NCBI GenBank assembly: GCA_013349295.1
Contig: DUZW01000008.1
Location: 43,378 to 107,377, forward strand
Direction of reading: 5' to 3'
DNA length: 64,000 nt
DNA from: Deltaproteobacteria bacterium
GTDB taxonomy: Bacteria; Desulfobacterota; Desulfobulbia; Desulfobulbales; Desulfurivibrionaceae
Made by a program: the position numbers and the translations under genes
Shown: piece after piece, positions 16,885 to 26,423 of the stretch
Position numbering within the stretch: position 1 is the first letter of the stretch
Layout: the number at the start of each line of letters is the position of its first letter
The notes under the pieces: model-generated
Seen by the model: the letters and a program-made list of their open reading frames with translations, nothing else
Database searches by the model: none
Told to the model about the DNA's origin: nothing

Positions 16885-17328
16885 TTTTCCATTTTTTAAG
16901 ACGTCATAGGTCCACCGGCCAGGACGCATGAAATATCCTATCACCCATGGAGAAAATTTTTCAAGTGCGCACCTTGCAGTAAACGCATATCCCCTTGCTT
17001 GTCACACAACTTTTTTCTTAATCTGGTCAACAGATTCTGGCGGACTCGGTCATTTATTAAGGAATCGAACTCAAAGCGAAATGACAGGAGAACGTGTTGT
17101 TGCCCAGCAACGCCCCAGCGGTGCGGTTTTACAAGAACAAAGCCTGCCGTGATTGCCATGGCACAATAATTGCTCAATTTTCTGGTGAGTAGTTGGGTTT
17201 ATCCCTGAGGCATGAATGAACACCTCATGAAAATCTCGCAAGAACAAGCTGGAAGGCTCACCCCCTCATGGTTTCTACTTGTTACCGACAGGGGAGTTTT
17301 TATACAATCATCAGAGGAGGAAGAATGC
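16885..17328 (+). other. Intergenic stretch between the cooS promoter and the tusA-like gene
   Basis: About 440 bases with no convincing gene. Short open frames on both strands (for example 16928-17152) lack codon bias, ribosome sites and recognisable motifs. A promoter for the tusA-like gene must lie here but no clear -35/-10 pair stands out. Confidence 0.4.
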
Positions 17329-17571
17329 ATGGATCTCTCAAGCGTTAAACCGGACCAGATTCTTGATGTAAAAGGCATGAGCTGCCCAATGCCGCTGCTG
17401 AAGACCAAAAAGGCCATGGATTCGATCGCTTCAGGCCAGATTCTGGAGGTGCTGGGCACCGATCCCGGTTCCAAAAACGACCTGCCCAACTGGTGTACGC
17501 GCTCCGGCCATGAGTTTTTGGGCAACAAGGAAGACGCTGGTGTTTTTATTTTTTACATCAAGAAGGGGTAA
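17329..17571 (+). CDS. TusA-like sulfurtransferase (SirA family)
   Basis: This 80-residue protein has the family's single active-site cysteine in DVKGMSCPMPLLKTKKAM (CPxP motif, about Cys18). The rest is a small two-layer alpha/beta fold: SGQILEVLGTDPGSKNDLPNW then CTRSGHEFLG. TusA/YeeD-type proteins carry persulfide sulfur in tRNA thiolation, molybdenum cofactor formation or dissimilatory sulfur metabolism; many sulfur-metabolising anaerobes carry several copies. The start at 17329 follows GAGGAGG by nine bases. It is alone on its strand, so the specific partner is unknown. The conserved glycine-cysteine WCTRSGH adds a second cysteine common in redox-type paralogs. Confidence 0.85.
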   Translation: MDLSSVKPDQILDVKGMSCPMPLLKTKKAMDSIASGQILEVLGTDPGSKNDLPNWCTRSGHEFLGNKEDAGVFIFYIKKG

Positions 17572-17645
17572 CACTCCTCCCTTCCGACGGCATTGCGCCA
17601 TGAAGGGCTGAGGCTGACCCTGCAAACCGAACACCCGCTGAAATA

Positions 17646-17689
17646 GTTTGGGTAAGATGATCCGCTAAAACGTATCATCTTACCCAAAC
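17646..17689. terminator. Perfect 16-bp inverted repeat between converging genes
   Basis: GTTTGGGTAAGATGAT (17646-17661) is repeated as its exact reverse complement at 17674-17689 with a 12-base loop. It lies between the ends of the tusA-like gene (plus) and the cyclase gene (minus) and probably ends transcription from both sides. There is no T-run on either side, so termination by this hairpin alone is uncertain. Confidence 0.5.
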
Positions 17690-17731
17690 TTAAACGTACC
17701 TGTCGAATCCACGAGCAATAAAACACTCAAA

Positions 17732-19711
17732 TTACATCTTCTCAAGAGAGACAGCACCATCCCAGTCAGTCGGCAATTCCTGTCGTCGAAGCTCGCCGAT
17801 ACGCGCCAGGTATATCTCCGCAATCGCATTAACAGCAGGAATGTCAATCAATGTCTGCCATTGTCTTTCTGCAACATCCCATTGCTTGCTGCGATAAGAC
17901 TGAATCGCGGCTTCAACCTTCTGGGGCAAATCAGGATCTGCGGGCAGTGTATAGATATCAATCGGCATTGTTTTCCCCTTCACCCGCACCTTGTCAACAT
18001 GCATAATCGGAAGACAAGCGGATACATCTTTTGCCGTAGACTCACTAATCAGGATTTGAGTACCGTAAAGTTTGTTTATGCCTTCCAAACGTGATGCGAC
18101 ATTCACATTATCGCCGACAGCGGTATAGTCAAAACGATCCTTAGAACCCATATTTCCTACAATTGCATCCCCGGTATGAATGCCAATACGCATATAAATT
18201 CCCGGGAATTCCCGGCCGACCAATTCTTGCCGCATCACGGCTGCGGCAACTTGCATAGCCATAGCTGCCTGACACGCATGAAGAGCCTGTTCCGTATCCG
18301 CCAGAGGAGCACCCCAAAATGCCATAATGGCATCACCGATAAACTTGTCTACAGTGCCGCCGTAATCATGAATAATTTTTGTCATTTCAGAAAAGTGTCG
18401 AATCAGGAGATTCGACACCTGCTCCGGCTCCAAGCACTCTGAAATACTGCTAAAACCTTGAAGGTCCGTAAACATAATGGTGAGATATCTGCGCTCACCA
18501 CCAAGCGTCAATTTTTCCGGGTGCCGTATTATTTCCGCTACAATTTCAGGCGCAACGTACTGCTGAAATGCTCTCCGCATTTGTATTCGCTGTTTTTGTT
18601 CCGACAAAAAGGCAACACCCCCTCTCTGCACATAACAAATCATCGGAGCAATCATTGCCGAAACAGATGGAATCCACAGATCATGCATGCCGAATAGCCA
18701 GACATCAAAAATTGCTGTCATTGCGGAAATGCCCATAACAACAAAAAGACTTTGCAGAGGACGCCACTTAAGAAGACAGATTAATGTCAACAACAAGACC
18801 AATGCCGTTTCTAAAAGTGACTCGATTCTGGATAGTTCCCTGATGTTTCGATTCAACAACGCATTGGCAATAAAGGTTGCATGAACTTCAACCCCTGGCG
18901 TCAGATAGCCGGTAATCGGCAGAAATGGTGTGGAAAAAGCATCGGTCTGAGTTACCCCTGGTTCCGGCGATGCCTTTGTGTCAAACCCGATCAGCACGAT
19001 TTGATTTTTAAAAAATCCTTCCGGCAACATTTCTCGTGCATTCAATGCCTGATAATAGGAGACATAGCGAAAAGCATGGTCAGCACCCAAATACCGGACC
19101 CTGGAATCAGGCCCTAATCTCTGGGAGGAATAAGGAGATACACCGATCTTATCTTGATAAAGTCGTACTATTTGACGCCAGAACGCATCGCCTGCACGAG
19201 GGATTTGCCTGACGACCAAATCCGCATCCAGTGTAACTGCCGCAACACCGGTGAGTGCTCCCGCCACAAGAAACTGGTTGAGCGGATCCACCTTCATTAT
19301 CTGGGAAAACTGATCCCTTTCTTGCAAAACAATGTCACCCGCCAAAACGACATTCCCTGCTCGTTTAATGGCCTCAGCAAACTGCTCGTCTCCCTCAGGT
19401 GCAGAATGCTCTGCAAATACCACGTCAAAAGCAATAACCGCTGCGCCGGCCTTACGTAGTTCGTCTACCAGTCGTGCGTGTAATTGCCTCGGCCAGGGCC
19501 ATTGATACTGAAGCTCGGCAAACGAAGTTTCATCAATACCGATAATAACAACAGGGACATCCAGGTTGCGCGGAGTAGAAATAACCGTGAGAAGATCGAA
19601 TTCATACAGTTCGAGCCGGCGGCCTGCCGAAGTATAAAAAAACAGGGCAAGACCAAGCCAGGTCAGGATAAGCAGAGCACCAGCCCGAACGATTGAACGG
19701 TTGACAATCAA
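17732..19711 (-). CDS. CHASE2-domain adenylate cyclase
   Basis: This is a 659-residue membrane protein. An N-terminal membrane helix (about 10-27) leads into a periplasmic CHASE2 sensor domain (about 35-310, with DVPVVIIGIDETSFAELQ and WPWPRQLHARLVDELRKAGA). Three closely spaced membrane helices follow (about 300-370), and then a class III cyclase domain (about 405-590). Both metal-binding aspartates are visible (IMFTDLQGFS and KFIGDAIMAFWGAP), and the substrate-site Lys of KFIGD and DYTAVGDNVNVASRLE fit an adenylate rather than guanylate cyclase. A short C-terminal helix follows. It lies nine bases after the stop of the FecR-TPR-barrel gene upstream and is likely co-transcribed with it, so both may form one envelope-to-cAMP signalling unit. 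Confidence 0.88.
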   Translation of the reverse strand: MIVNRSIVRAGALLILTWLGLALFFYTSAGRRLELYEFDLLTVISTPRNLDVPVVIIGIDETSFAELQYQWPWPRQLHARLVDELRKAGAAVIAFDVVFAEHSAPEGDEQFAEAIKRAGNVVLAGDIVLQERDQFSQIMKVDPLNQFLVAGALTGVAAVTLDADLVVRQIPRAGDAFWRQIVRLYQDKIGVSPYSSQRLGPDSRVRYLGADHAFRYVSYYQALNAREMLPEGFFKNQIVLIGFDTKASPEPGVTQTDAFSTPFLPITGYLTPGVEVHATFIANALLNRNIRELSRIESLLETALVLLLTLICLLKWRPLQSLFVVMGISAMTAIFDVWLFGMHDLWIPSVSAMIAPMICYVQRGGVAFLSEQKQRIQMRRAFQQYVAPEIVAEIIRHPEKLTLGGERRYLTIMFTDLQGFSSISECLEPEQVSNLLIRHFSEMTKIIHDYGGTVDKFIGDAIMAFWGAPLADTEQALHACQAAMAMQVAAAVMRQELVGREFPGIYMRIGIHTGDAIVGNMGSKDRFDYTAVGDNVNVASRLEGINKLYGTQILISESTAKDVSACLPIMHVDKVRVKGKTMPIDIYTLPADPDLPQKVEAAIQSYRSKQWDVAERQWQTLIDIPAVNAIAEIYLARIGELRRQELPTDWDGAVSLEKM

Positions 19712-19720
19712 ACCGGCCCC

Positions 19721-22700
19721 CTAGAATCTGAAGTTAACTTCTGCGGTATACTGTGTTCCTTGATTTTCATCAAACGCATCATCCACAGAGAATCTCAACA
19801 ACCAATGTTTCTCTTTGGATTGCCAGTAGATATCAGCAGCACCATCCCAACTGGCTGCCAGTTTTACGGTATTGCCTTCGTCGCTGTAGCGTTCACTGCG
19901 GTATACCATTCGACTGACAAAATACCAGCCACTTGGACTTGTCCAGGTCACACCCACCGCACCGGCATTATTTGGCAGATACGGAACATCATTTCCATTA
20001 AAAGCAGTTCCGGAATTCTCAGACAAGGCATGGATATATTTTCCAAAAACACCACAGTGCTTGTTCAGCAAATGATTCACAGACACACCTGCCGATTTTA
20101 TGTTGCCTCCTTCATATGCAGGGGTATTCACAAATTCAAGCAGATCATCCTTGGTCAACGCTCCAAGGTCGCGTTTTCTTAGCTTTCCCAGCCCTTCAAG
20201 GTCATTGATAGTATAAGGCGTTGTTACAGAAAACAGATTGTTATTAATTTTTTTGTAATCCAGGAAAACACTGGTGAAGGTTTCCGGTGTTACTTCCCAC
20301 TCAAACTGGCCACGGTAACGCGTGAACTCACCGCCTCTCGATACCAATCTGTCATCAAGGGGAATCCCCGCAGTTGCTATGGGGCCAAGAGAACTGAAGG
20401 AAGCCGGCCGCAACCAATCCTGGTAAGCAAGCCTTATCAGCTTCTTGTTCCCAAACTTGTAAACAAGGCCGAGACGCGGGTTGAGTTGAGAATCGGAAAA
20501 GTCATCATCCTCAGTGCCAACCAGGCCCTTGAATGGTATCAACGGAAAATTCAGCAAAAAATCTTCATGGGCCTTGCGTTTATTATGCTGATAAAAAAGA
20601 TCCAGTTGCACTTGCAACTCCGGCAATATTGTGAACCGATCCGACACATATAAATCAGACGATTTCTCCGAGTAGTCCTGGTCAAAAATATTAAATATCG
20701 GTGTATCGAAGTATAATGAGCTGAAATAATCAAACTTGTCATAGAGCAGTTGCGTCTCACGTTGAGCATACTCATACCCCCATGAAATTTCATGCTTGTC
20801 CCTTAGCCTGAAGGTATGACGGAATGCATACTCGGGAAGCTTGACATCAACCTGCATATCGAGCGCTTCGCCGGAAAGAAACCCGTCAACATGGTCATCA
20901 GATCGGAAAAAACCGCTTTTAAACCAAATCTGCGACGCGGGAGAGAATTTATAATGTATGCCCAAGTCCGTCCGTCCTGAAATCAACCTCTCATCGGTAT
21001 CAAAGGTAATTCCAGGAAATGCCTTGTCGATTCCGGTATCAAGCTTGCTATGATCTGCATAGAGAAATACCCCAAGGTTATGCGCAGGATTCATCCCGAG
21101 AGCGAGAGAATAGGTGTCAGTATCATACGGACCGGAATCAAACGACAAGTCCATGTTTTCATATGCCAAATAGTATGCAAACGGGACGACCTTATTATCA
21201 AAACCATTTACTTCAACAAACGGGCTGGTACCATCAATCTCGTCATCACCACCTTTGACGGTTGTCGCACGTAATGATGCGCTGACATAGTTGCCTGGCC
21301 TCTGAATAAGGGTCTGGTAACGATTGCCGGCGCCAAAGGCCGTTGGATCGGCCATGAAACCCTGAAACAACTCTGAATTTTTCACAAACAAACCATTGTA
21401 GCGATCAGCAAGGAAGAGATGACTCCCTGCCCAGAAGGGGTCGTAAGAATCCTGGGCATACATTTGTGACCAGTCTTCCATGCCCATAAAGGCAAATGCC
21501 TGACCCAGATTGGTGGTCCCACGCTGGGTGTTTGCCAGCTGGTTCAATGATTTCAGATTAGGCATAAGCTCAAAAGCCTTACGCGCCGCCTCAATAGCAT
21601 CTCCCGGCCTTAATAGATCCGTATAAATAATACTGGCAAGCAGGTATGGCATCGGATCCTTACGATCAAGTTCGCTTGCAGCGTAAAGTTCTTCCAATGC
21701 CTGCGCCACATTACCTAACTGATAATAGGCAACACCGGTATACATACGTACACGTGCATAGCGAGGCTCCATTAAACCCGCCCGGAGAAACGAATCGAGG
21801 GCCGCCTCGGTATTGCCGCGCTTGAGTTGCATAATCCCCAGACCGGTTAGAGCCACATAATCCCCAGGGATATCAGTAAGAGCCTGGGCAAAGGCAGTTT
21901 CAGCCTCAACAAAATTATTCGCAAAAGCTTCCAGTGTTCCCCTCTCACCCTGATAACCAGAGCCGGTTGGCTTGATCGACAGTGCGGTTGCAAGATTTCT
22001 TCGTGCAGCGGCCACATCTTCACGTTCAGTATTTACGACCCCTAAACCATGCCAGGCCCTATCATCTCCCGGGTTCAGATTTACAGCACACTGATAGGCG
22101 TTCAGTGCACCATTCGCATCCCCTTGTATCCGAGCGAGATCACCTTGCGCGACGTTGGCTTCGTAGGAATTCTCATCCCCGGCAAGTGCCAGTTCGATAG
22201 AGCGTTGAGCCTCTGTGGTCTTGTCGGAAAACAAAAAAATTCTCGCCAATTGACTGTACGCGAGGGCATTGTCGGGAAAACTTTGCAAGGCTTGCCGAGC
22301 ATGGTTGGACGCCTGTTCTAAATCACCTGTATAAATCATGAGATCGGATAGGATCAAGTATGCGGCAGGCTGCGCTAAGCCGCCGGCTGAGAGCATGTTC
22401 TGCAGTTGGGAAACAGCTTTCGACAACTGGTCCAGCTGAAGATCGATAGTGATTCTGCCCAGCGCAACCAACTCGTTTACTTTTGGGCTCGCCGATACAC
22501 GGACAAAATATTTCTCGGCTTCAACTGTTTCACCTTTGTGCAAAGCAACATAACCTTGCCCGACAAGAGCGAGCGCGTTCCCTGCATCCACAGCCAATGC
22601 GGCCTGAAAATTTTCTTCCGCAAGCTCCCATTGCCCCATGTCCGCAAGAATACTGCCTTTCCTTGCCAGTTCATCTGCCGAATCACCCCTGATAGTTGCC

Positions 22701-23389
22701 AGAGCCTGTTTCAGAAAAGCCAACTCACTCTTGTAAAGATAAATATGCCGTAACGGCTCCACGGCATAGGCGGTAACCCATTGGATACGGTCACGTGGTT
22801 GCACGATGATAAGTTTTACCGGAGCCTTGCCAACTTCCGCACGCGCCTGCTCGTTTTTCCCCAGCGTGACCCGACCCAGATTATTATAAAATTCAACTTC
22901 ACCGCTCAGTACCGTCAGCGTTGAGGTCCCATTATCATCGACTTCAATATCCCAGTCCGTGCCACGAATCGCTGCCGTCGCGGAAGGGGTCTCCATAATG
23001 AGTCCGGCTGGAAGTGTCTTGGTCTTTGTCCATGCCCGCCCACGATTTAACTGAAGAACGGTATCACCGCCTGTGCCTGGTTGCGGCAAAACAGACTTGA
23101 TACGAAGAAGGGTTTTCTGATTTAGGCGAATCTGAGTTTTATCACGGAACAATATTCCCATGCGGCTATAAATGCCTGTCCGAACATGGTCTCCGCTGAA
23201 GAGTTTCTGTTTCGCCTTAGCATCCAGCCAGTCTTTTCCCTCGTCCTGCCGAAATTCGCCTTGCCCCTGTACACTGACAATTTCCGCTGCAGAATCTACA
23301 GCCTCGGTTGCGGCACCAATGTCGGCGAAAATCAAAAGGAAAGAAAAAACCACTGCCGCAGGAAGTACTCTTCGCAAAAAAGAAGACAT
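19721..23389 (-). CDS. Very large FecR - TPR - outer-membrane beta-barrel protein
   Basis: This protein has 1222 residues. A Sec signal peptide (about 1-27) precedes a FecR domain (about 30-200: AEIVSVQGQGEFRQ, FSGDHVRTGIYSRMGILF, TPSATAAIRGTDWDIEV, TLTVLSGEVEFYN). About ten TPR-like repeats follow (about 225-620; A-LA-QG/Y-G patterns). The C-terminal half (about 650-1222) is rich in alternating aromatic strands and ends in Phe (YTAEVNFRF), typical of an outer-membrane beta-barrel; no TonB plug is seen. Start choice: GGGGGG precedes the ATG of MSSFLRR; an upstream TTG at 23440 is less likely. It is followed immediately by the CHASE2 cyclase gene. FecR modules and CHASE2 cyclases are often neighbours, but fusion to a barrel is unusual. 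Confidence 0.82.
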   Translation of the reverse strand: MSSFLRRVLPAAVVFSFLLIFADIGAATEAVDSAAEIVSVQGQGEFRQDEGKDWLDAKAKQKLFSGDHVRTGIYSRMGILFRDKTQIRLNQKTLLRIKSVLPQPGTGGDTVLQLNRGRAWTKTKTLPAGLIMETPSATAAIRGTDWDIEVDDNGTSTLTVLSGEVEFYNNLGRVTLGKNEQARAEVGKAPVKLIIVQPRDRIQWVTAYAVEPLRHIYLYKSELAFLKQALATIRGDSADELARKGSILADMGQWELAEENFQAALAVDAGNALALVGQGYVALHKGETVEAEKYFVRVSASPKVNELVALGRITIDLQLDQLSKAVSQLQNMLSAGGLAQPAAYLILSDLMIYTGDLEQASNHARQALQSFPDNALAYSQLARIFLFSDKTTEAQRSIELALAGDENSYEANVAQGDLARIQGDANGALNAYQCAVNLNPGDDRAWHGLGVVNTEREDVAAARRNLATALSIKPTGSGYQGERGTLEAFANNFVEAETAFAQALTDIPGDYVALTGLGIMQLKRGNTEAALDSFLRAGLMEPRYARVRMYTGVAYYQLGNVAQALEELYAASELDRKDPMPYLLASIIYTDLLRPGDAIEAARKAFELMPNLKSLNQLANTQRGTTNLGQAFAFMGMEDWSQMYAQDSYDPFWAGSHLFLADRYNGLFVKNSELFQGFMADPTAFGAGNRYQTLIQRPGNYVSASLRATTVKGGDDEIDGTSPFVEVNGFDNKVVPFAYYLAYENMDLSFDSGPYDTDTYSLALGMNPAHNLGVFLYADHSKLDTGIDKAFPGITFDTDERLISGRTDLGIHYKFSPASQIWFKSGFFRSDDHVDGFLSGEALDMQVDVKLPEYAFRHTFRLRDKHEISWGYEYAQRETQLLYDKFDYFSSLYFDTPIFNIFDQDYSEKSSDLYVSDRFTILPELQVQLDLFYQHNKRKAHEDFLLNFPLIPFKGLVGTEDDDFSDSQLNPRLGLVYKFGNKKLIRLAYQDWLRPASFSSLGPIATAGIPLDDRLVSRGGEFTRYRGQFEWEVTPETFTSVFLDYKKINNNLFSVTTPYTINDLEGLGKLRKRDLGALTKDDLLEFVNTPAYEGGNIKSAGVSVNHLLNKHCGVFGKYIHALSENSGTAFNGNDVPYLPNNAGAVGVTWTSPSGWYFVSRMVYRSERYSDEGNTVKLAASWDGAADIYWQSKEKHWLLRFSVDDAFDENQGTQYTAEVNFRF

Positions 23390-23623
23390 AACCATCCCCC
23401 CAATAGTTAGTGCTGGAAATTGCCTTTTCAAACCATACAAAAAGTCATACCATCCAACAACCTATCTTGCCTCAACTGAGTCGAGCAGTGATCCACCTGA
23501 TGTCAGTCGGGAATTGCAGACCGAATCATTCACCCCTCCAGCAGTTTTTCCTCATAGCGACACTCATGGGCAGCAGCCTCCGACAGGGTTATCAGCATGC
23601 CGGACAAGGCGCAGGGTCTACGG

Positions 23624-24280
23624 CTAGGCGTGGGGAAAATCTTGCAAGAGTTCCAGTTTCGGCAGGAAGAACTCTCCCCTTCCCCGCTTGGCAATCACCC
23701 CGGACTTGACCATCTCGTTGACGATGGTCGATACGGTCTGCCTGGAAGAGCCGACCACGGCGGCAAGCTGTTCCATGGTCAAATCGACCGCCAGACAGAT
23801 GCCGCCTTTCTCCGCACGGCCATGATTTCTCGCCTCATGGAGCAAAAAATCCACCAGTCGCTGAGTGACGTCCTTAAAAACCAAACTGGCTATAATGGAA
23901 AAGGATTGCTGGAGGAGTTCGCCGAAAATACCCATCACGGTCCGGGAAAAAACCGGGTGCGAGAGCATGAAGCGGTGGAATTTGGCGGTGGGCATCGCCA
24001 GAAGCACGGTATCTTCGAGGGTGGCGACAAAGGCCCGGGTGTGGGTACTGTAGATATCCCCTTTTTTCAAGATGGCCAGGGAAAACTCCTTGTCCTCAAA
24101 GGCGAGATAGACCCGCACCCTCCCCTTTTTGACGATAAACACCAGATCGGCACGGTCATCGGCCTGAAAGATCAAGACGTTGCGGAGGAAGGTCATTTCG
24201 GTAAACTCCTCCCGGACCGCCCCATATTCAGGTTTTTGCAGCTCCTTGATCAGGTCTATCGAGAAAAGATCCGTTTTCAT
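23624..24280 (-). CDS. cooA: CooA-like CO-sensing transcription activator (Crp/Fnr family)
   Basis: This is a 218-residue CRP-fold protein. The effector domain reads VFIVKKGRVRVYLAFEDKEF and LAILKKGDIYSTHTRAFV, very close to CooA of Carboxydothermus. His80 corresponds to the proximal heme ligand His77 of R. rubrum CooA; the neighbouring redox-switch cysteine (Cys75) is Ser78 here. A long dimerisation helix follows, then the HTH DLTMEQLAAVVGSSRQTVST (about 166-185) with the recognition helix SSRQT shared with CooA. In known CooA, CO binding to heme drives DNA binding and activation of CO-dehydrogenase genes. The matching target site is upstream of cooS, 7 kb away. The ribosome site is weak; the gene follows srkA by 188 bases. 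Confidence 0.85.
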   Translation of the reverse strand: MKTDLFSIDLIKELQKPEYGAVREEFTEMTFLRNVLIFQADDRADLVFIVKKGRVRVYLAFEDKEFSLAILKKGDIYSTHTRAFVATLEDTVLLAMPTAKFHRFMLSHPVFSRTVMGIFGELLQQSFSIIASLVFKDVTQRLVDFLLHEARNHGRAEKGGICLAVDLTMEQLAAVVGSSRQTVSTIVNEMVKSGVIAKRGRGEFFLPKLELLQDFPHA

Positions 24281-24468
24281 GATTGGTTCTATCGGGATAA
24301 AAGAATTAATGAACCGACTGCCGCAACGAGGATGGCGGCAGGTTGCGCTTGATCAGGCAATCATCGCTCAGGGCGAGCCATGATTCTTACCCCGGCACCC
24401 GGTCCGGTTCGAGGCAGGAGACTTGACGCACTTTCGGGAAAACACCACCCATTGCGGAGCAACCCGCC

Positions 24469-25479
24469 TCAGAACCAGTTTCCCTGGGGTTCAATCGCTG
24501 TTTTGATCCGCTGCAACTGCTCATCCAGATCGCGAAGCTCTCGCTGCCAGTATTCACGGGTGCCGAAATCGGGCACCACCCGGCTCAATCCCTCTTCCGC
24601 CACCTGATATGCACACCAGGCCGTATAGTGGATATAGCGCATGGCCCGGAGCGGCTCGATCAGCCGCAGGCTTCGCCGGTCAAAATCCCGGAAGGTCTCG
24701 TAGCCTTCGAGAAAAAGATCGATCTCGGCAAAAGTCTCTTCCCGATAGCCGGGCAACAGCATCCAGAAATCCTGCACCGGCGGCCCCAGGGCCATGTCAT
24801 CGAAATCAATGAGATAAAAGGATTCGCCGGGCCGGTAGATGAGATTGGAGAAATGGCAGTCGCCATGGATCCGGATCATCTCGGTGTTTTCAAACAGCGG
24901 GCTGATTTCGGCGATCAGAGCCTTCGCCAGCTCTTCGAATTGCGGGGCAAGATCCGCAGGCAAGAACTTGCCCTTCAGGAGATACTCCGCCTGTTGCCGG
25001 GTTGACTTCTCCGGGGTCATAATAATCCGCCCCTCCGGAATCCGACCCGCTCCCACGGCATGGGTGCGGCCAAGCAGTCGACCGATTTCCAGCCACTGCT
25101 CATCGGTGTACTCATCCGAACTGCGACCGCCGCATTTGGGAAACACGGCAAAATACATCCCCTCATGCTCGCCCAGACTGCTGTTCTCCTGCAAGGCGAG
25201 AGGGGCAATGACCGGAATCTCCCGACCGGAGAGCTCAAGCAGAAACTCATGCTCATCCTGAAGTGCGGCATAGGCCCAGCGCCCGGGCCGGTAGAACTTC
25301 ACCACCAACCCGGTGCCGTCCTCGCCTTCCAGTTCGTAGACCCGGTTGATATAGCTGGCCAGGGGCCGACAGAGATTGGTGCAGCGAATATCCAGGGCCT
25401 TTTCCACCAGGGAGAGAACGATGTCCGGGGTCAGACGGTGAAAGGCGGAGTGCGCGTGGGGCGCGACAGTGCGGTTCAT
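24469..25479 (-). CDS. srkA: SrkA/YihE-type stress response serine/threonine kinase
   Basis: This 336-residue protein has a choline-kinase/RIO-like fold. Key segments: the N-terminal FHRLTPDIVLSLVEKALDIR; the ATP-binding lysine in GLVVKFYRPGRWAYAALQDE; the catalytic loop IRIHGDCHFSNLIY (Asp and Asn); the metal-binding YLIDFDDMALGPPVQDFW; and the family's C-terminal RYIHYTAWCAYQV. In E. coli SrkA counters envelope-stress-linked cell death by phosphorylating unknown targets. The start at 25479 gives the usual length (328-336). It precedes cooA on the same strand with a 188-base gap, so co-transcription is possible but not shown. Confidence 0.88.
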   Translation of the reverse strand: MNRTVAPHAHSAFHRLTPDIVLSLVEKALDIRCTNLCRPLASYINRVYELEGEDGTGLVVKFYRPGRWAYAALQDEHEFLLELSGREIPVIAPLALQENSSLGEHEGMYFAVFPKCGGRSSDEYTDEQWLEIGRLLGRTHAVGAGRIPEGRIIMTPEKSTRQQAEYLLKGKFLPADLAPQFEELAKALIAEISPLFENTEMIRIHGDCHFSNLIYRPGESFYLIDFDDMALGPPVQDFWMLLPGYREETFAEIDLFLEGYETFRDFDRRSLRLIEPLRAMRYIHYTAWCAYQVAEEGLSRVVPDFGTREYWQRELRDLDEQLQRIKTAIEPQGNWF

Positions 25480-25486
25480 AGGCGCT

Positions 25487-25604
25487 CAATGAAAAGTGAA
25501 AAGTGCATAATGCAAAATGAAGAAAGAGCCTGTGCCCTGTACCACAAATCGTGTCGTCCGTGTTGCCTTTTCATTTTTCACTCTTCACTTTGCATTATTC
25601 ATTG
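25487..25604. repeat. Imperfect inverted repeat of AATGAAAAGTG-type units
   Basis: The left arm (25487-25525) and right arm (25566-25604, reversed) share the pattern CAATGAA..., GTGAAAAGTG and ATAATGCAAA, around a 40-base centre. Such AT-rich units occur in many intergenic regions of related genomes. Placed between the starts or ends of srkA and the ZIP gene it may fold into a long weak hairpin. Confidence 0.45.
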
Positions 25605-25607
25605 CCC

Positions 25608-26423
25608 TTACCCGAGCGCCACATCAAGAACCATCATCACCGTGAAACCCACCATGGTCGCCATGGTGACCACATCGATATGCTTGGGATTCTGCTGGGA
25701 CTCAGGAATAAGCTCTTCCACCACGACAAAAATCATGGCCCCGGCGGCAAAACAGAGAGCATAAGGCAGTACGGACTGCATGCCGAGGACGAAATAGGCG
25801 CCCACCACCCCGGCAATGGGCTCCACCAGGCCTGAGGACTGGCCCAACATGAAACTTTTCGTCCGGCTCAGTCCTTCCCGGCGCAAGGGCATGGCCACCG
25901 CCGTACCCTCGGGGAAATTCTGCAAGCCGATACCGATGGCCAGAGCAATGGCGCCGCCGAGGGTGGCCGAGGGGATATTGGCGGCCACCGCGCCGAAGGC
26001 AACGCCCACCGCCAAGCCTTCGGGAATATTATGCAGGGTAATGGCCAGCACCAGCAGAGTACTGCGTTGCCAGGAGGTTTTGACGCCCTCGCTTTTGCTG
26101 ATATCGAGGCCGGGATGGAGATGGGGCAGGTAAAAATCGATGAGCCGCATGAACAATCCGCCGGCCATGAAACCCAAGGCTGCGGTCAACCAGGGGCTGA
26201 AGCCCATCTGCCCGGCCATCTCGATGCCGGGGGCGAGCAGCGACCAGAAACTAGCGGCAATCATCACGCCCGCGGCAAAACCGAGCATGGAATCCAGGAG
26301 CTTCTGGTTCACGGTTTTGCTCATAAAAACCAGGGCCGCGCCCGCTGCGGTCACGCCCCAGGTAAAAAGGGTGGCCACCAAGGCCTGGAGAACCGGATTC
26401 AATTCCTGAAAGAAAGTAACCAT
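25608..26423 (-). CDS. ZIP family divalent metal transporter
   Basis: This 271-residue inner-membrane protein has eight predicted membrane helices. The two metal-binding motifs of ZIP transporters lie in the middle: TLHNIPEGLAVGVAFG and LQNFPEGTAVAMPL, both with the H/N-x3-E pattern that forms the binuclear site for Zn2+ or related cations. A His-rich loop (YLPHLHPGLDISKSEG) precedes the fourth helix region. It is of ZupT/GufA type. The gene is divergent from arsR; the start at 26423 lies 219 bases from the arsR start. Metal specificity cannot be told. Confidence 0.88.
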   Translation of the reverse strand: MVTFFQELNPVLQALVATLFTWGVTAAGAALVFMSKTVNQKLLDSMLGFAAGVMIAASFWSLLAPGIEMAGQMGFSPWLTAALGFMAGGLFMRLIDFYLPHLHPGLDISKSEGVKTSWQRSTLLVLAITLHNIPEGLAVGVAFGAVAANIPSATLGGAIALAIGIGLQNFPEGTAVAMPLRREGLSRTKSFMLGQSSGLVEPIAGVVGAYFVLGMQSVLPYALCFAAGAMIFVVVEELIPESQQNPKHIDVVTMATMVGFTVMMVLDVALG

